Assembly: GCA_028714735.1 (NCBI GenBank)
Contig: JAQTLU010000025.1
Coordinates: 1 to 32,114 of the forward strand
DNA: 32,114 nt
Reading direction: 5' to 3'
From: Gallionellaceae bacterium
Lineage (GTDB): Bacteria > Pseudomonadota > Gammaproteobacteria > Burkholderiales > Thiobacillaceae
The notes under the pieces are model-generated. The model searched no databases. It was not told where the DNA came from and saw only the letters and a program-made list of their open reading frames with translations. Below, piece after piece: positions 17,849 to 27,095 of the stretch (position 1 is the stretch's first letter; each line of letters starts with the position of its first letter). The position numbers and the translations under genes are program-made.

Positions 17849-20800
17849 ATGACCCGCGAAGATAAAACAGAAGACATCGGAGGCGATGCGGCTGGAGGCG
17901 ACAAGCAGCGGCAATCCATGCGCCTGAAAACGCGGGAAACCGCGCGTCTGTCAATTTCGACCGAGCAACCCGAACTCTGTGAAATCCATGATTTCAGCGA
18001 GGGGGGCCTGCAACTGGTCGGCCTCGACCCGGCCGCAGAAGCGGCGGCGGCCAGCCAGGACGCACGGGTTGAAATCGAGTTCCCCCTGAACGAAAACGGC
18101 GTCGGCCAGCACCGCCTGCAAGGTGCCCTGGTGCGCAGATCCGCCTCGGGCCTGGGCCTGAAGCTGGACAGCATGACCGACGAGGCCTATCAGGCCCTGG
18201 TCAATGCCCGGAGCAATATCGACAACGCCCCGGGCACCGGCCTCAAGCCGGACGAGAACCAGGCCATCGTGCGCGATTGCATCCACCTGTTCCACGTCTT
18301 CCTGGACCGGGCCTGGCAGGGCTTTCTCGACGGCATTGCGGTAAAGGTCGCCGAACGGGACACCGCCACCCTGCACATGTCCGATCATTCACGCTATCTG
18401 GGCGCCCTGGCCAACCTGCTCCAGCGTGGCGACGAGATCGGCCGCGGGCTCTATGCCAGCCTGGTCAGCCAGATGTACCGGATGGCCGAGCCCAAGAAAG
18501 AACTGGAACTCCTTCCCGACGACAGCTCGGAACTCGCCATCCTCGACGACCGCAGCTTCGACGACTGGCTGAACCTCGCCCACATCTTCCAGTACATCGA
18601 GGCCGACAATCGCGCGGCCATGTACCTGTTCAGCCAGTGCTTCAGCCGCCTGACCCCGGTCCCGATCGACCGCCATAACGACCCGTTCGGGCCCGAAGCG
18701 GTGTGCCTGGCCTTCCAGGACAACCTTCGGGAAGTCGACCTCAACAACCAGATGCGCAGCCTGATCTACAAGGTCTTCGGCGAGGCCATCGCGCCCCGCT
18801 ACCCATCCTTGTACGAGCAACTGAACCAGCTCCTGGCCCCCCTGAAGCCCGCCAGGCAGGAGCGCCTGGGCTCCCTCGCCAACGCGCCTGCGGCGGTGCG
18901 GGGCGGGAAACCGGAAAGCGAACGCGGCGACATCGCGGAGCAGATCGACAAGCTGGCCAAGATCGCCGAACAACTGTTTGCCCTGACACCGGGGATGCGC
19001 CCTGCCGATGCCGGCAACACCGCCACCCGGGGCGGCGAAGGCGCGCTCCCGGCATTGTCGGCCGACCCCGCAACCCTGCAGACCCTGGCCCAAACCCTGG
19101 CCCGGATCGCCGGCCAGCCGCCGCAGGCCAGCCTGGTACCGAGCGCAGCCGCACCGCCTCTCGACACCTTGCTGGGCGGCATACCGGAAGGCCCGACGCT
19201 CTCCCATCAGGTGGCGACCCTGCTCAGCCAGGCCGATGCGGGCGGCCTGGATGCCCGCCAGCGCGACTCCCTCGGCATGGCCGCCAGCCTGATGAGCCAG
19301 GCATTGACCGAGCATGGCGAGCAATCGGATCTCGACGGCCTCCTGAGAAAACTGGAAAAACCCCTGTACGAACTGGTGCTGCAGGGCAAGGACCCGCTCA
19401 ATCAGGCGGATCATCCACTGCGCCGGCTGCTCAATCTGGTCGACCGCTTCGCCATCGTGACCGACGACCGGGGCAAGTTCACTGATCGTGAGCAGGGCGA
19501 ACTGCTGGCCACCATCATCGATCAGGCCGCCAGCGAATCCAGCGACTTCGGCAAGGCCTGCGACGCCCTGGAAAAGTTGCTGAAATACCCCAGCCAGTAC
19601 CATCACCAGCGCGTCACCGGCTACCAGGAAAACTGCGAAATCCAGGAATCGCTCCGGGCCGCGAAGCTGAACGTGGCGCGCCTGCTCGACCAGCGCCTGG
19701 CCGGCCGGGTGGTGCCGCGGATCGTACTGACCCTGCTGGATCAGGGCCTGCGCCAGCACCTCATACTGCAAAACCTGCGCGGCAACGACCAGGAATGCCA
19801 GGCCACCCTGCAGCTGCTCGACGAATTGCTGGCCGGGGATCGCCAGCCGCCGACAGACCCCATGCTGGGGGCGATCGAAGACCGGCTGCGCCGCGTCAAT
19901 ACCCACCGGAAGCGAATCGCTGATTGCCTGGCCAATCTGACCGGTTTCCTGGCCCGACCCGACACCGTCGACAGCGTCAGCCTGCCGGCCGACTGGTTCG
20001 TCAATGAAACCGGGCTGGCCAGGACCGAGGGCGCCGACGCCAAGCCGCGCGACCTGCCCAGCCTGCTGGGGGAATGGTGGGATATCGAGCTCGATGGCCA
20101 TCGGGTGCCGATGCAACTGATCTGGATCAACCAGGCATCGGATTCGTTCGGCTTCGTCAACCGCTCCGCGACGCGCAAGCTGCAGCTGACCCGGGCGGAG
20201 TTGGCGAAACGGCAGTCCGAGGGCGCCTTGGAGCGGGGTGAGGACCGCGATCTTCCCCTCCTGGAACGCTCGGAGAACGGCACCGTCGACAACCTGTACC
20301 GTCGCCTGGCACATCGTGCCCACCACGATCCGCTCACCGGCCTGCTCAACCTGAAAGGGTTCATGTTCAAGGCCGCTCGCCAGCCGCATGGTTCGGCCCG
20401 GGGCCACATCGTCGGGATGCTCGAATTCACCCCCTTCCGGGCCATCCTGGACACCTGCGGCATCGAGGCGGGCGAACGCCTGACCCGGGAACTCGCCGCC
20501 GTGGCGCAACGCCGGATCGGCGCCAACGGCACCCTGGCCAGCATCGGCGACGGCCGCCTGGCGCTGCTGTTGCCCGACCTGGACCTGACCGGGGCGCGCC
20601 GGACCGCCTTTGGCGTGGCCCATGCACTACGCGACTTCCAGTTCCAGCACGGTCAGGTCAACTACCAGATCGAGGCCCGGATCGGCCTGACCGGCCTGGA
20701 CGCGGACAGCTCCGACGCGGCCGAGGCCATCCGCCGCGCCACCGCCGCCTGCGCCGCCGCCGTGCACGAAGGCGAACCGGTCCAGGTCTACGAGGATTCC

Positions 20801-21673
20801 AGCGCCCACCTGAAGGAACAGGAATCCCTGAACGCCTGGGGACAACGCATCGACAGCCTGCTCGCAGGCGACACCCTGTTCCTGCGCTGCCAGCGCGTGG
20901 TCGCCCTGGATGCGGACGCCGCCAACCCGTCCTATTACGAAATCCTGCTCGGTGTCTGCGACGAAACCGGCCAGGTCGTCAGCCCGCAACCTTTTGTCGA
21001 GGCGACCGAATACTGGAAACGCAGCCATGACCTGGATATCTGGGTCATCGAGCAGACCTTCGCCTGGATACGTGCCAATCCGGACGTGTTCGCCGTCACC
21101 GGCGGCTTTTCCATCAACCTGTCCGCCCTCTCGGTGTCGAATGCCGCCGTACTGGACACCCTGCACCGACACCTGTCGCAGGGCGACATCGTGGCCGACA
21201 AGATCATCTTCGAGATCACTGAAACCGCGACCATGCGCAACTACGACGCCGCCCGGGAATTCATCAGCCAGATCCATCGCTATGGCTGTCGCTTCTGCAT
21301 CGACGATTTCGGCAGCGGCAACGCCTCCTACGGCTATCTGCGCAACCTGCGCACCGACACCCTCAAAATCGACGGCGCCTTCGTGAAGGACATGGTCGGC
21401 GACTCCGACCTCACGGCGATGGTGAAATCGATGAACGACATCGGCCACTCGCTCGGCATGAAGACCGTCGCCGAATATGTGGCAAGCCCGGAGATCCTCG
21501 ACCTGGTGCGGGAAATCGGGGTCGACTATGGCCAGGGCTATGAACTCGCCAAGCCCGTCCCGATCGCCGAACTGGCCGGACAGCTGCAGGACCTTATAAC
21601 GTCCTCAGAAAATCCAGCGCCTCGCCCAGACTGGCCACACCCTTTACCTGAACCCCCGCAATTGCCTGCTTAG
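17849..21673 (+). CDS. PilZ–DUF1631–GGDEF–EAL protein, c-di-GMP signalling
   Basis: This 1274-residue multidomain protein begins with a PilZ-type domain at residues about 24-115 (R-L-K-T-R-E-T-A-R-L, then D-F-S-E-G-G-L-Q-L). A long helical DUF1631 region (about 135-790) ends in the small beta domain G-E-W-W-D-I-E-L-D-G-H-R and F-V-N-R-S. A GGDEF domain starts at H-D-P-L-T-G (about 826-831), but its signature is I-G-D-G-R (899-903), so cyclase activity is probably lost. The EAL domain has E-I-L in place of E-A-L (Glu1031) and keeps I-N-L-S, E-I-T-E-T, D-D-F-G-S-G (1152-1157), L-K-I-D and A-E-Y, so phosphodiesterase activity is plausible. No membrane segment is evident. The 3' end overlaps convergent radA by 80 bp. 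Confidence 0.87.
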   Translation: MTREDKTEDIGGDAAGGDKQRQSMRLKTRETARLSISTEQPELCEIHDFSEGGLQLVGLDPAAEAAAASQDARVEIEFPLNENGVGQHRLQGALVRRSASGLGLKLDSMTDEAYQALVNARSNIDNAPGTGLKPDENQAIVRDCIHLFHVFLDRAWQGFLDGIAVKVAERDTATLHMSDHSRYLGALANLLQRGDEIGRGLYASLVSQMYRMAEPKKELELLPDDSSELAILDDRSFDDWLNLAHIFQYIEADNRAAMYLFSQCFSRLTPVPIDRHNDPFGPEAVCLAFQDNLREVDLNNQMRSLIYKVFGEAIAPRYPSLYEQLNQLLAPLKPARQERLGSLANAPAAVRGGKPESERGDIAEQIDKLAKIAEQLFALTPGMRPADAGNTATRGGEGALPALSADPATLQTLAQTLARIAGQPPQASLVPSAAAPPLDTLLGGIPEGPTLSHQVATLLSQADAGGLDARQRDSLGMAASLMSQALTEHGEQSDLDGLLRKLEKPLYELVLQGKDPLNQADHPLRRLLNLVDRFAIVTDDRGKFTDREQGELLATIIDQAASESSDFGKACDALEKLLKYPSQYHHQRVTGYQENCEIQESLRAAKLNVARLLDQRLAGRVVPRIVLTLLDQGLRQHLILQNLRGNDQECQATLQLLDELLAGDRQPPTDPMLGAIEDRLRRVNTHRKRIADCLANLTGFLARPDTVDSVSLPADWFVNETGLARTEGADAKPRDLPSLLGEWWDIELDGHRVPMQLIWINQASDSFGFVNRSATRKLQLTRAELAKRQSEGALERGEDRDLPLLERSENGTVDNLYRRLAHRAHHDPLTGLLNLKGFMFKAARQPHGSARGHIVGMLEFTPFRAILDTCGIEAGERLTRELAAVAQRRIGANGTLASIGDGRLALLLPDLDLTGARRTAFGVAHALRDFQFQHGQVNYQIEARIGLTGLDADSSDAAEAIRRATAACAAAVHEGEPVQVYEDSSAHLKEQESLNAWGQRIDSLLAGDTLFLRCQRVVALDADAANPSYYEILLGVCDETGQVVSPQPFVEATEYWKRSHDLDIWVIEQTFAWIRANPDVFAVTGGFSINLSALSVSNAAVLDTLHRHLSQGDIVADKIIFEITETATMRNYDAAREFISQIHRYGCRFCIDDFGSGNASYGYLRNLRTDTLKIDGAFVKDMVGDSDLTAMVKSMNDIGHSLGMKTVAEYVASPEILDLVREIGVDYGQGYELAKPVPIAELAGQLQDLITSSENPAPRPDWPHPLPEPPQLPA

Positions 21674-22949
21674 GCAGGTTGGCCTTGGGCGCCAGGATCA
21701 GGTTGAAGCCCAGCTTGGCGGCCTCCTTCAGGCGTTCCTGGCCACGCTGCACCGGGCGTATCTCACCCGAAAGTCCAACTTCGCCGAACACGGCAAGTTT
21801 ATGCGGCAAGACACTGTTCCTGATGGAAGAAACCGCCGCGACGAGCACCGCCAGATCGGCCGCCGGCTCGACGATGCGCACCCCGCCGACGGCATTGACG
21901 AAGACGTCCTGGTCGAAGCAGGCGATGCCGCCGTGGCGATGCAGCACCGCCAGCAGCATGGCCAGCCGGTTGGGGTCGAGGCCGACGGTCAGCCGCCGGG
22001 GCGTCGGCGTGTGGGCGGTGTCGACCAGGGCCTGGATCTCCACCAGCAGCGGCCGGGTGCCTTCCTGGGTCACTACCACGCAGGAACCCGGCGCCTCCTG
22101 TTCGGCGCGGTTGAGGAACAGGGCGGACGGGTTGTTCACCCCCTTCAGCCCCTTGTCGGTCATGGCGAACACGCCCAGTTCGTTGACCGCGCCGAAGCGG
22201 TTCTTGAACGCCCGCACCAGGCGGAAACTGGAACCGGTATCGCCCTCGAAATAGAGCACCGTGTCGACAATGTGCTCCAGCACGCGCGGACCGGCCAGGG
22301 CGCCCTCCTTGGTGACATGGCCGATGAACACCAGGGTGGTGCCGGTCTGCTTGGCGTGCCGGGTCAGTTCCTGGGCGCATTCGCGCACCTGCGACACGCT
22401 GCCGGGCGCCGAGGTCAGCGCCTCGGTGTACAGGGTCTGGATCGAATCGATCACCGCGACCTGGGGCTTTTCCTGCTGCAGGGTGGCGAGCACCGATTCC
22501 AGGCGGATCTCGGTCAGGATCGGGATGTCGCAGCCGACCAGGCCGAGCCGGTTGGCCCGCATGGCGATCTGGTCGGCCGACTCCTCGCCGCTGACATAGA
22601 GGGTCTTCTGGCGTTTGGCGATCTCGGCCAGGGCCTGCAGCAGCAGGGTCGACTTGCCGATGCCCGGATCGCCGCCGATCAACACCACGCCGCCCTCGAC
22701 CAGGCCGCCGCCGAGCACGCGGTCGAACTCGCTCAGGCCGCTCGGGATGCGCGGCGTCTCCCGCGCCTGCACCTGCGACAGCCGCTGCACCTCGCCCGAG
22801 GCCGCCAGGGCCTGGAAGCGGCGCGTCTTCACCTCGGCGGCCGACTCGATCAGGGTATTCCAGGCCAGGCAATGCGGGCACTGGCCCTGCCATTTCGAGG
22901 TCTGGCCACCGCATTCGTTGCAGACGTACAGCGCCTTGTCCTTGGCCAT
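21594..22949 (-). CDS. radA: DNA repair protein RadA (Sms)
   Basis: The 451-residue protein is of normal length. It shows the N-terminal zinc finger C-N-E-C-G-G and C-P-H-C, the RecA-like ATPase with Walker A G-G-D-P-G-I-G-K-S-T, the RadA signature K-N-R-F-G, and a C-terminal Lon-protease-like domain. RadA is a DnaB-type helicase promoting branch migration in recombination and repair. The first 17 residues (M-A-K-D-K-A-L-Y-V-C) are standard, which supports the start at 22949. The last 26 codons overlap the coding end of the plus-strand c-di-GMP gene. Confidence 0.97.
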   Translation of the reverse strand: MAKDKALYVCNECGGQTSKWQGQCPHCLAWNTLIESAAEVKTRRFQALAASGEVQRLSQVQARETPRIPSGLSEFDRVLGGGLVEGGVVLIGGDPGIGKSTLLLQALAEIAKRQKTLYVSGEESADQIAMRANRLGLVGCDIPILTEIRLESVLATLQQEKPQVAVIDSIQTLYTEALTSAPGSVSQVRECAQELTRHAKQTGTTLVFIGHVTKEGALAGPRVLEHIVDTVLYFEGDTGSSFRLVRAFKNRFGAVNELGVFAMTDKGLKGVNNPSALFLNRAEQEAPGSCVVVTQEGTRPLLVEIQALVDTAHTPTPRRLTVGLDPNRLAMLLAVLHRHGGIACFDQDVFVNAVGGVRIVEPAADLAVLVAAVSSIRNSVLPHKLAVFGEVGLSGEIRPVQRGQERLKEAAKLGFNLILAPKANLPKQAIAGVQVKGVASLGEALDFLRTL

Positions 22950-23001
22950 CCGATTACTCGCAAAGTCGATGGCCGGTTATACCCGACGCCGCCCGGCCGG
23001 C

Positions 23002-23607
23002 TCAAGCGTGAATTTGCACCAGTTCCGGATCGTCAGCGTGTTCGAGCAGGATGCGCCGCACCCGGTCCTGCCAGAGCCGGGCGAAACTGGCGGAATCGTC
23101 CGGGCCGGCCTGGCCGGCAAGCAGCTTCTGCATCAGGGGCGGCAGGGCCGGATCGGGCGGCACCGCGGCCGGGTGGTAGTCGATCGCCACCGTCGCCTCG
23201 TTGTCCAGCCGGGTAAAGCGAAACTCCGCCGGCATCGCCACGCCGTAGTTCAACAGACCGTTCCTGGCCTGCCGGCCGCCCAGGCCCTTGAAGCCGCCCT
23301 CGCCCGCCGCCCCGGTGATCAGGCCGATCACGCCGCCGACCACGCCGGCGGTGCCGGCCGCCTGTTCGTCGCGCAGTTCGACCCGGATGCCGCCGCGCAT
23401 CGGGACCGCCTCGCCGTACAGGTGGCGTAGTGCCGCTCGCGTCATCAGCCAGGCCCCGGCCACGGTCGGGCAGGAATGGCCGGCCCACTTCACCGCGTCG
23501 GCATAGCGATATTCCAGGATGCCGCCCTCCGCCGCGCCGAGCAGGCCGGCCAGGGGGTCACGCAGGCTCAGGGAGGAAACCTGCTCGAAAAAAGAGGGGA
23601 AAGTCAT
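23002..23607 (-). CDS. FmdE-like protein (formylmethanofuran dehydrogenase subunit E domain)
   Basis: This 201-residue cytoplasmic protein contains the segment K-W-A-G-H-S-C-P-T-V-A-G-A-W (about residues 40-53), matching the G-H-x-C-P signature of FmdE/FwdE-type domains, which bind a metal through the histidine and cysteine. A glycine-rich central part, G-V-V-G-G-V-I-G-L-I-T-G-A-A-G, and K-G-L-G-G-R follow. The usual C-terminal zinc-finger cysteines of archaeal FmdE are not seen. No other formylmethanofuran or molybdopterin gene is nearby, so the role is unknown. I recall similar stand-alone proteins in Rhodocyclales-type genomes. It sits between radA and the UbiT-like gene on the same strand. 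Confidence 0.65.
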   Translation of the reverse strand: MTFPSFFEQVSSLSLRDPLAGLLGAAEGGILEYRYADAVKWAGHSCPTVAGAWLMTRAALRHLYGEAVPMRGGIRVELRDEQAAGTAGVVGGVIGLITGAAGEGGFKGLGGRQARNGLLNYGVAMPAEFRFTRLDNEATVAIDYHPAAVPPDPALPPLMQKLLAGQAGPDDSASFARLWQDRVRRILLEHADDPELVQIHA

Positions 23608-23693
23608 GTCGTCGCTCCATCTGGCAATGGGGCGGATGTTGCCGCTTCGCCGGCGCGGCCGCCTTGCGCAAGGTCAAGCGGGCCGGGCGGATG

Positions 23694-24197
23694 CTAATGG
23701 CTGCTGAAGGCGACCTGATCCGGTTCATCGGACATGCGCTGGCGCAGGGTCCGCATGATGAAGGCCAGCGGCGCCGGCAGCGCAGCCAGCAGGCTGTCGA
23801 ACTCGATGCCGTCGAGCATGTTCTTCACCGTCAGGCCGAGGTCGGTGTTGCCTTCGATCAGCAGGCGCCGGTTGAAGAACAGGGTGTCCGGGTCTTCCAG
23901 GCGCAGGGCCAGGCGGGTAAAGTCCTTGGCGCTGGCGGTAAAGGTCACGTCGGCATGGTCGCCGAACTGGGGCCGCAGGCCGTCGCGGCCAACCGAAAAA
24001 TAGCTTTTCAGGCCCAGGTCGCGGACATGCACGCAAAAGCGCTGGTCGCGGATACTGGCCCAATCCATGTCCTTCAATGCCCGCCAGGCCGCCAGATTGA
24101 ACATCGTCACGAAGGCGGCGGACAACGGCAGGGTGGGCAGGCCCGCGCTGAGGCGGGGCAGGGAAATCTTGGGTAGTTTCAAAAGTTGCATGGCCAT
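23694..24197 (-). CDS. ubiT: UbiT-like SCP2 sterol-carrier-domain protein
   Basis: Using ATG 24197 the product has 167 residues. A second ATG two codons later (M-Q-L-L-K-L-P-K-I) has better spacing to GGATGAGAG and may be the true start. The SCP2 domain is seen as W-A-S-I-R-D-Q-R-F-C-V-H-V-R-D-L-G-L, F-T-A-S-A-K-D-F-T-R-L-A and D-T-L-F-F-N-R-R-L-L-I-E-G-N-T-D-L-G-L-T-V-K-N-M-L-D. The last block is the hallmark of UbiT (YhbT), the lipid-binding accessory factor for oxygen-independent ubiquinone synthesis. UbiU and UbiV, its usual partners, are not in the window, so the pathway assignment depends on genes elsewhere. Confidence 0.8.
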   Translation of the reverse strand: MAMQLLKLPKISLPRLSAGLPTLPLSAAFVTMFNLAAWRALKDMDWASIRDQRFCVHVRDLGLKSYFSVGRDGLRPQFGDHADVTFTASAKDFTRLALRLEDPDTLFFNRRLLIEGNTDLGLTVKNMLDGIEFDSLLAALPAPLAFIMRTLRQRMSDEPDQVAFSSH

Positions 24198-24256
24198 ACT
24201 CTCATCCAGGACATAACCATCCGAAATAATGCCTGAACCGGGCCGGCTTGGATAGC

Positions 24257-24613
24257 CTACTTCCGGCAGGGATAGTTTTCGGCCAACAGCTTGCCCAGGG
24301 CTTCGGGGGCCGGCTTGCTGAAGTGATCGGGATGGGCATGCATCCAGGTGATCACCACTACCGGCAGGCGTTGCTTGTCGCCCTCGCCCAGGCAGAAATG
24401 GCCACCCTTGTCGTAGTACTGCGCGGTGTCGATGTAGCCGTTGAGATAGCTGTGGCACATCATCCCCAACATCTTGACCTTGTCGGCGCCGTTGCACATC
24501 CGCAGCAGGTTTTCACCGGTCTGGCTCATGCGCTCATTGGTCGACGCACTGGCCACAGAGGCCGCCAGGACGGCCGTGATGGCCGTGATGGCCGCCAACT
24601 TATGAATTTTCAT
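24257..24613 (-). CDS. Rap1a/Tai-family exported protein
   Basis: This 118-residue protein starts with a Sec signal peptide (M-K-I-H-K-L-A-A-I-T-A-I-T-A-V-L-A-A-S-V, cut after A-S-A). The mature part has four cysteines in the Rap1a/Tai pattern: L-L-R-M-C-N-G, G-M-M-C-H-S-Y-L-N-G-Y-I-D, H-F-C-L-G-E and E-N-Y-P-C. These would form two disulphides in the periplasm. Family members include immunity proteins against type VI amidase effectors (Tai4, Rap1a), but many are orphans of unknown function, as here: no amidase or secretion gene is adjacent. A strong AGGAGGAG site precedes the ATG. The gene lies 24 bp behind the YgiQ gene on the same strand. Confidence 0.7.
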   Translation of the reverse strand: MKIHKLAAITAITAVLAASVASASTNERMSQTGENLLRMCNGADKVKMLGMMCHSYLNGYIDTAQYYDKGGHFCLGEGDKQRLPVVVITWMHAHPDHFSKPAPEALGKLLAENYPCRK

Positions 24614-24637
24614 GGTCGTACTCCTCCTCGCTCGGCG

Positions 24638-26731
24638 CTATTTTAGCCGACGCGAGCCTGCTTTACCCCCCGTAGTCGCACGCGGGTTGCCCGGCTTGGC
24701 CGTCCACGCCCGCGGTCCCTTCGCCGCCGACCGGGCGCCGCCGGTCCCGGCCGGCTGGAAGGCCGGGATCAGGTGCTGCTTGCCGTTGCCGATCAGGTCG
24801 GCCCGGCCCATGGCCATGAGCGCCTCGCGCAGCATCGGCCAGTTGTCCGGGTCGTGGTAGCGCAGGAAGGCCTTCTGCAAGCGCCGCGCCCGCTCGCCCC
24901 GGACCACCGGCACCTTGCGCGCCTTGCCGGCCAGTACCGGCTTGAGCGGGTTGAGTTCGGTATGCCACATGGTCGTCGCCAGGGCCAGCGGCGTGGGCAG
25001 GAAGGTCTGTACCTGGTCGAGCCGGAAACCGTTCCGCTTCAGCCACAGGGCCAGGTTGACCATGTCCGCGTCGGTGGTGCCCGGATGCGCGGCGATGAAG
25101 TACGGGATCAGGTACTGTTCCTTGCCGGCTTCCTTCGAGTACTTGTCGAACATCTGCTTGAAGCGGTCATAGGACGTCATGCGCGGCTTCATCATGTGTT
25201 CGAGCGGTCCCTCCTCGGTATGTTCGGGGGCGATCTTGAGGTAGCCGCCGACATGGTGGCTGGCCAGTTCCTTGACGTATTCGGGCGACTTCACCGCCAG
25301 GTCGTAGCGCACCCCGGAGCCGATCAGCACCTTCTTGATGCCGGGCAGCGCGCGCGCCTCGCGATAGAGGTGGATCAGCGGGCCGTGGTCGGTGCCCAGG
25401 TTCGGACAGATGTCCGGAAACACGCAGGACAGGCGCCGGCAGGCCGACTCGATGTTCGGGTCCTTGCAGGCCAGGCGGTACATGTTCGCGGTCGGCCCGC
25501 CCAGGTCGGAGATCACCCCGGTGAAACCCGGGGTCTTGTCGCGGATCGCCTCCAGCTCATGCAGGATCGATTCCTCCGAGCGGTTCTGGATGATGCGGCC
25601 CTCGTGCTCGGTGATCGAACAGAAGGTGCAGCCGCCGAAGCAGCCGCGCATGATGTTGACCGAGAAGCGGATCATCTCCCAGGCCGGGATTCTGGCATCG
25701 CCATAGGCGGGATGCGGCGCCCGGGCGTAGGGCAGATCGTAGACGTGGTCCATCTCGGCCGTGCTGAGCGGGATCGGCGGCGGGTTCAGCCAGACGTCGC
25801 GCTCGCCGTGGGCCTGGACCATGGCGCGGGCATTGCCGGGGTTGGATTCGAGATGGAACACCCGCGAGGCATGGGTATCCAGGACCGGATTCTTCTCGAC
25901 CTGCTCGAAGGCCGGCAGGCGGAGGACGCTGTGGGCGCGCTGCTCGGCACGCTCAGCCCGGCCCTGGTCGGCATGCGGCATGAAATGGATCGGCGTGGCC
26001 CCGGTCGGCGCCGCCACGGCCAGCGAATCGACCTCCAGCCAGGCCTCCGAAGGCAGCCAGCCGCGGGAGACCATGAACGCCGTACCGCGCAGGTCGCGGA
26101 TCCCGGCGATCGGCTCCCCTGCCGCCAGTCTATGGGTCAGGTCGATCAGGGCCCGCTCGGCGTTGCCGAACAGCAGGATGTCGGCCTTGGAGTCGGCCAG
26201 CACCGAGCGCCGCATGGTGTCCGACCAGTAGTCGTAATGGGCGATCCGGCGCAGGCTGGCCTCGATGCCGCCGGCCACCACAGGCACGTTCTTGTAGGCC
26301 TCGCGGCAACGCTGGGCATAGACCGTCAGCGCCCGGTCCGGCCGCTTGTTCGGCTCGCCGCCCGGGGTATAGGCGTCGTCGGAACGGATCTTGCGGTCCG
26401 AGGTATAGCGGTTGACCATGGAATCCATGTTGCCGGCGGTGACGCCGAAATACAGGTTGGGCTTGCCGAGCGCGCGGAAGGCGTCGGCCGAGCGCCAGTC
26501 CGGCTGGGCGATGATGCCGACCCGGAAGCCCTGCGCCTCCAGCAGCCGGCCGACCAGGGCCATGCCGAAGCTGGGATGGTCGATATAGGCATCGCCGGTG
26601 ACCAGGATCACGTCGCAGGAATCCCAGCCCAGCGCCGCCATCTCCGCCTGGGACATGGGCAGGAAGGGTGCGACGCCGAAGCGCCTGGCCCAATAGGGAC
26701 GGTAGGATTGGATGGACTTGGCGTTTTCCAT
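24638..26731 (-). CDS. YgiQ-family radical SAM protein
   Basis: The ATG at 26731 ([14 protein letters not shown]) gives 697 residues; ten further upstream codons are open but overlap nothing useful. The N-terminal B12-binding-like region contains [10 protein letters not shown]. The radical SAM cluster motif is C364-x3-C368-x2-C371 in [11 protein letters not shown], followed by T-E-H-E-G-R and the S-D-L-G-G-P-T-A-N motif typical of YgiQ (UPF0313). The C-terminal DUF3362 part ends in a basic low-complexity tail. The reaction is not established for the family. It follows a small unknown gene by 26 bp, and the Rap1a-like gene follows it. Confidence 0.93.
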   Translation of the reverse strand: MENAKSIQSYRPYWARRFGVAPFLPMSQAEMAALGWDSCDVILVTGDAYIDHPSFGMALVGRLLEAQGFRVGIIAQPDWRSADAFRALGKPNLYFGVTAGNMDSMVNRYTSDRKIRSDDAYTPGGEPNKRPDRALTVYAQRCREAYKNVPVVAGGIEASLRRIAHYDYWSDTMRRSVLADSKADILLFGNAERALIDLTHRLAAGEPIAGIRDLRGTAFMVSRGWLPSEAWLEVDSLAVAAPTGATPIHFMPHADQGRAERAEQRAHSVLRLPAFEQVEKNPVLDTHASRVFHLESNPGNARAMVQAHGERDVWLNPPPIPLSTAEMDHVYDLPYARAPHPAYGDARIPAWEMIRFSVNIMRGCFGGCTFCSITEHEGRIIQNRSEESILHELEAIRDKTPGFTGVISDLGGPTANMYRLACKDPNIESACRRLSCVFPDICPNLGTDHGPLIHLYREARALPGIKKVLIGSGVRYDLAVKSPEYVKELASHHVGGYLKIAPEHTEEGPLEHMMKPRMTSYDRFKQMFDKYSKEAGKEQYLIPYFIAAHPGTTDADMVNLALWLKRNGFRLDQVQTFLPTPLALATTMWHTELNPLKPVLAGKARKVPVVRGERARRLQKAFLRYHDPDNWPMLREALMAMGRADLIGNGKQHLIPAFQPAGTGGARSAAKGPRAWTAKPGNPRATTGGKAGSRRLK

Positions 26732-26757
26732 TGGCGAAACGCGCGGGATGCCCGCGC

Positions 26758-27015
26758 TCAATCGGTCGGAGTTTGGCCGGACTGGTGCAGGCGGCGAATG
26801 GCGATGACCATGATATCCACTTCCAGCGATTCCAGTTCGCCGAAGCGGTCCTGCAGCGCGCGTGCCAGGGCGTAGCCGGAAACCTCCGGGGAAGCCGCCA
26901 GCATGGGGGCCAGCATGGCAAACGCTTCAGGAAACGCCTCGCGCGCCCGGTGGTGGGTACGGCGATCCTCCTGGACCTGGCCCATGGCATCGACGGTATA
27001 TTGCTTTTCGCTCAT
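26758..27015 (-). CDS. Small protein of unknown function upstream of the YgiQ gene
   Basis: The ATG at 27015 ([14 protein letters not shown]) gives 85 residues. The frame is open 11 codons further up, but this start matches the beginning of the leftward transcription unit and gives a coherent acidic/basic soluble protein. It appears fully helical, with [13 protein letters not shown] and [11 protein letters not shown], and has no signal peptide or cysteine. I do not recognise a family. It is 26 bp ahead of the YgiQ gene on the same strand and divergent from pyrD (80 bp), so it probably begins the operon. Confidence 0.6.
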   Translation of the reverse strand: MSEKQYTVDAMGQVQEDRRTHHRAREAFPEAFAMLAPMLAASPEVSGYALARALQDRFGELESLEVDIMVIAIRRLHQSGQTPTD

Positions 27016-27095
27016 GGCTCGGCTCGAACGGTAGACAGATGCCGGCATTGTAACGGTAAACGCCGATACCCTTTCACGTCGTAAAATGGCGCACC

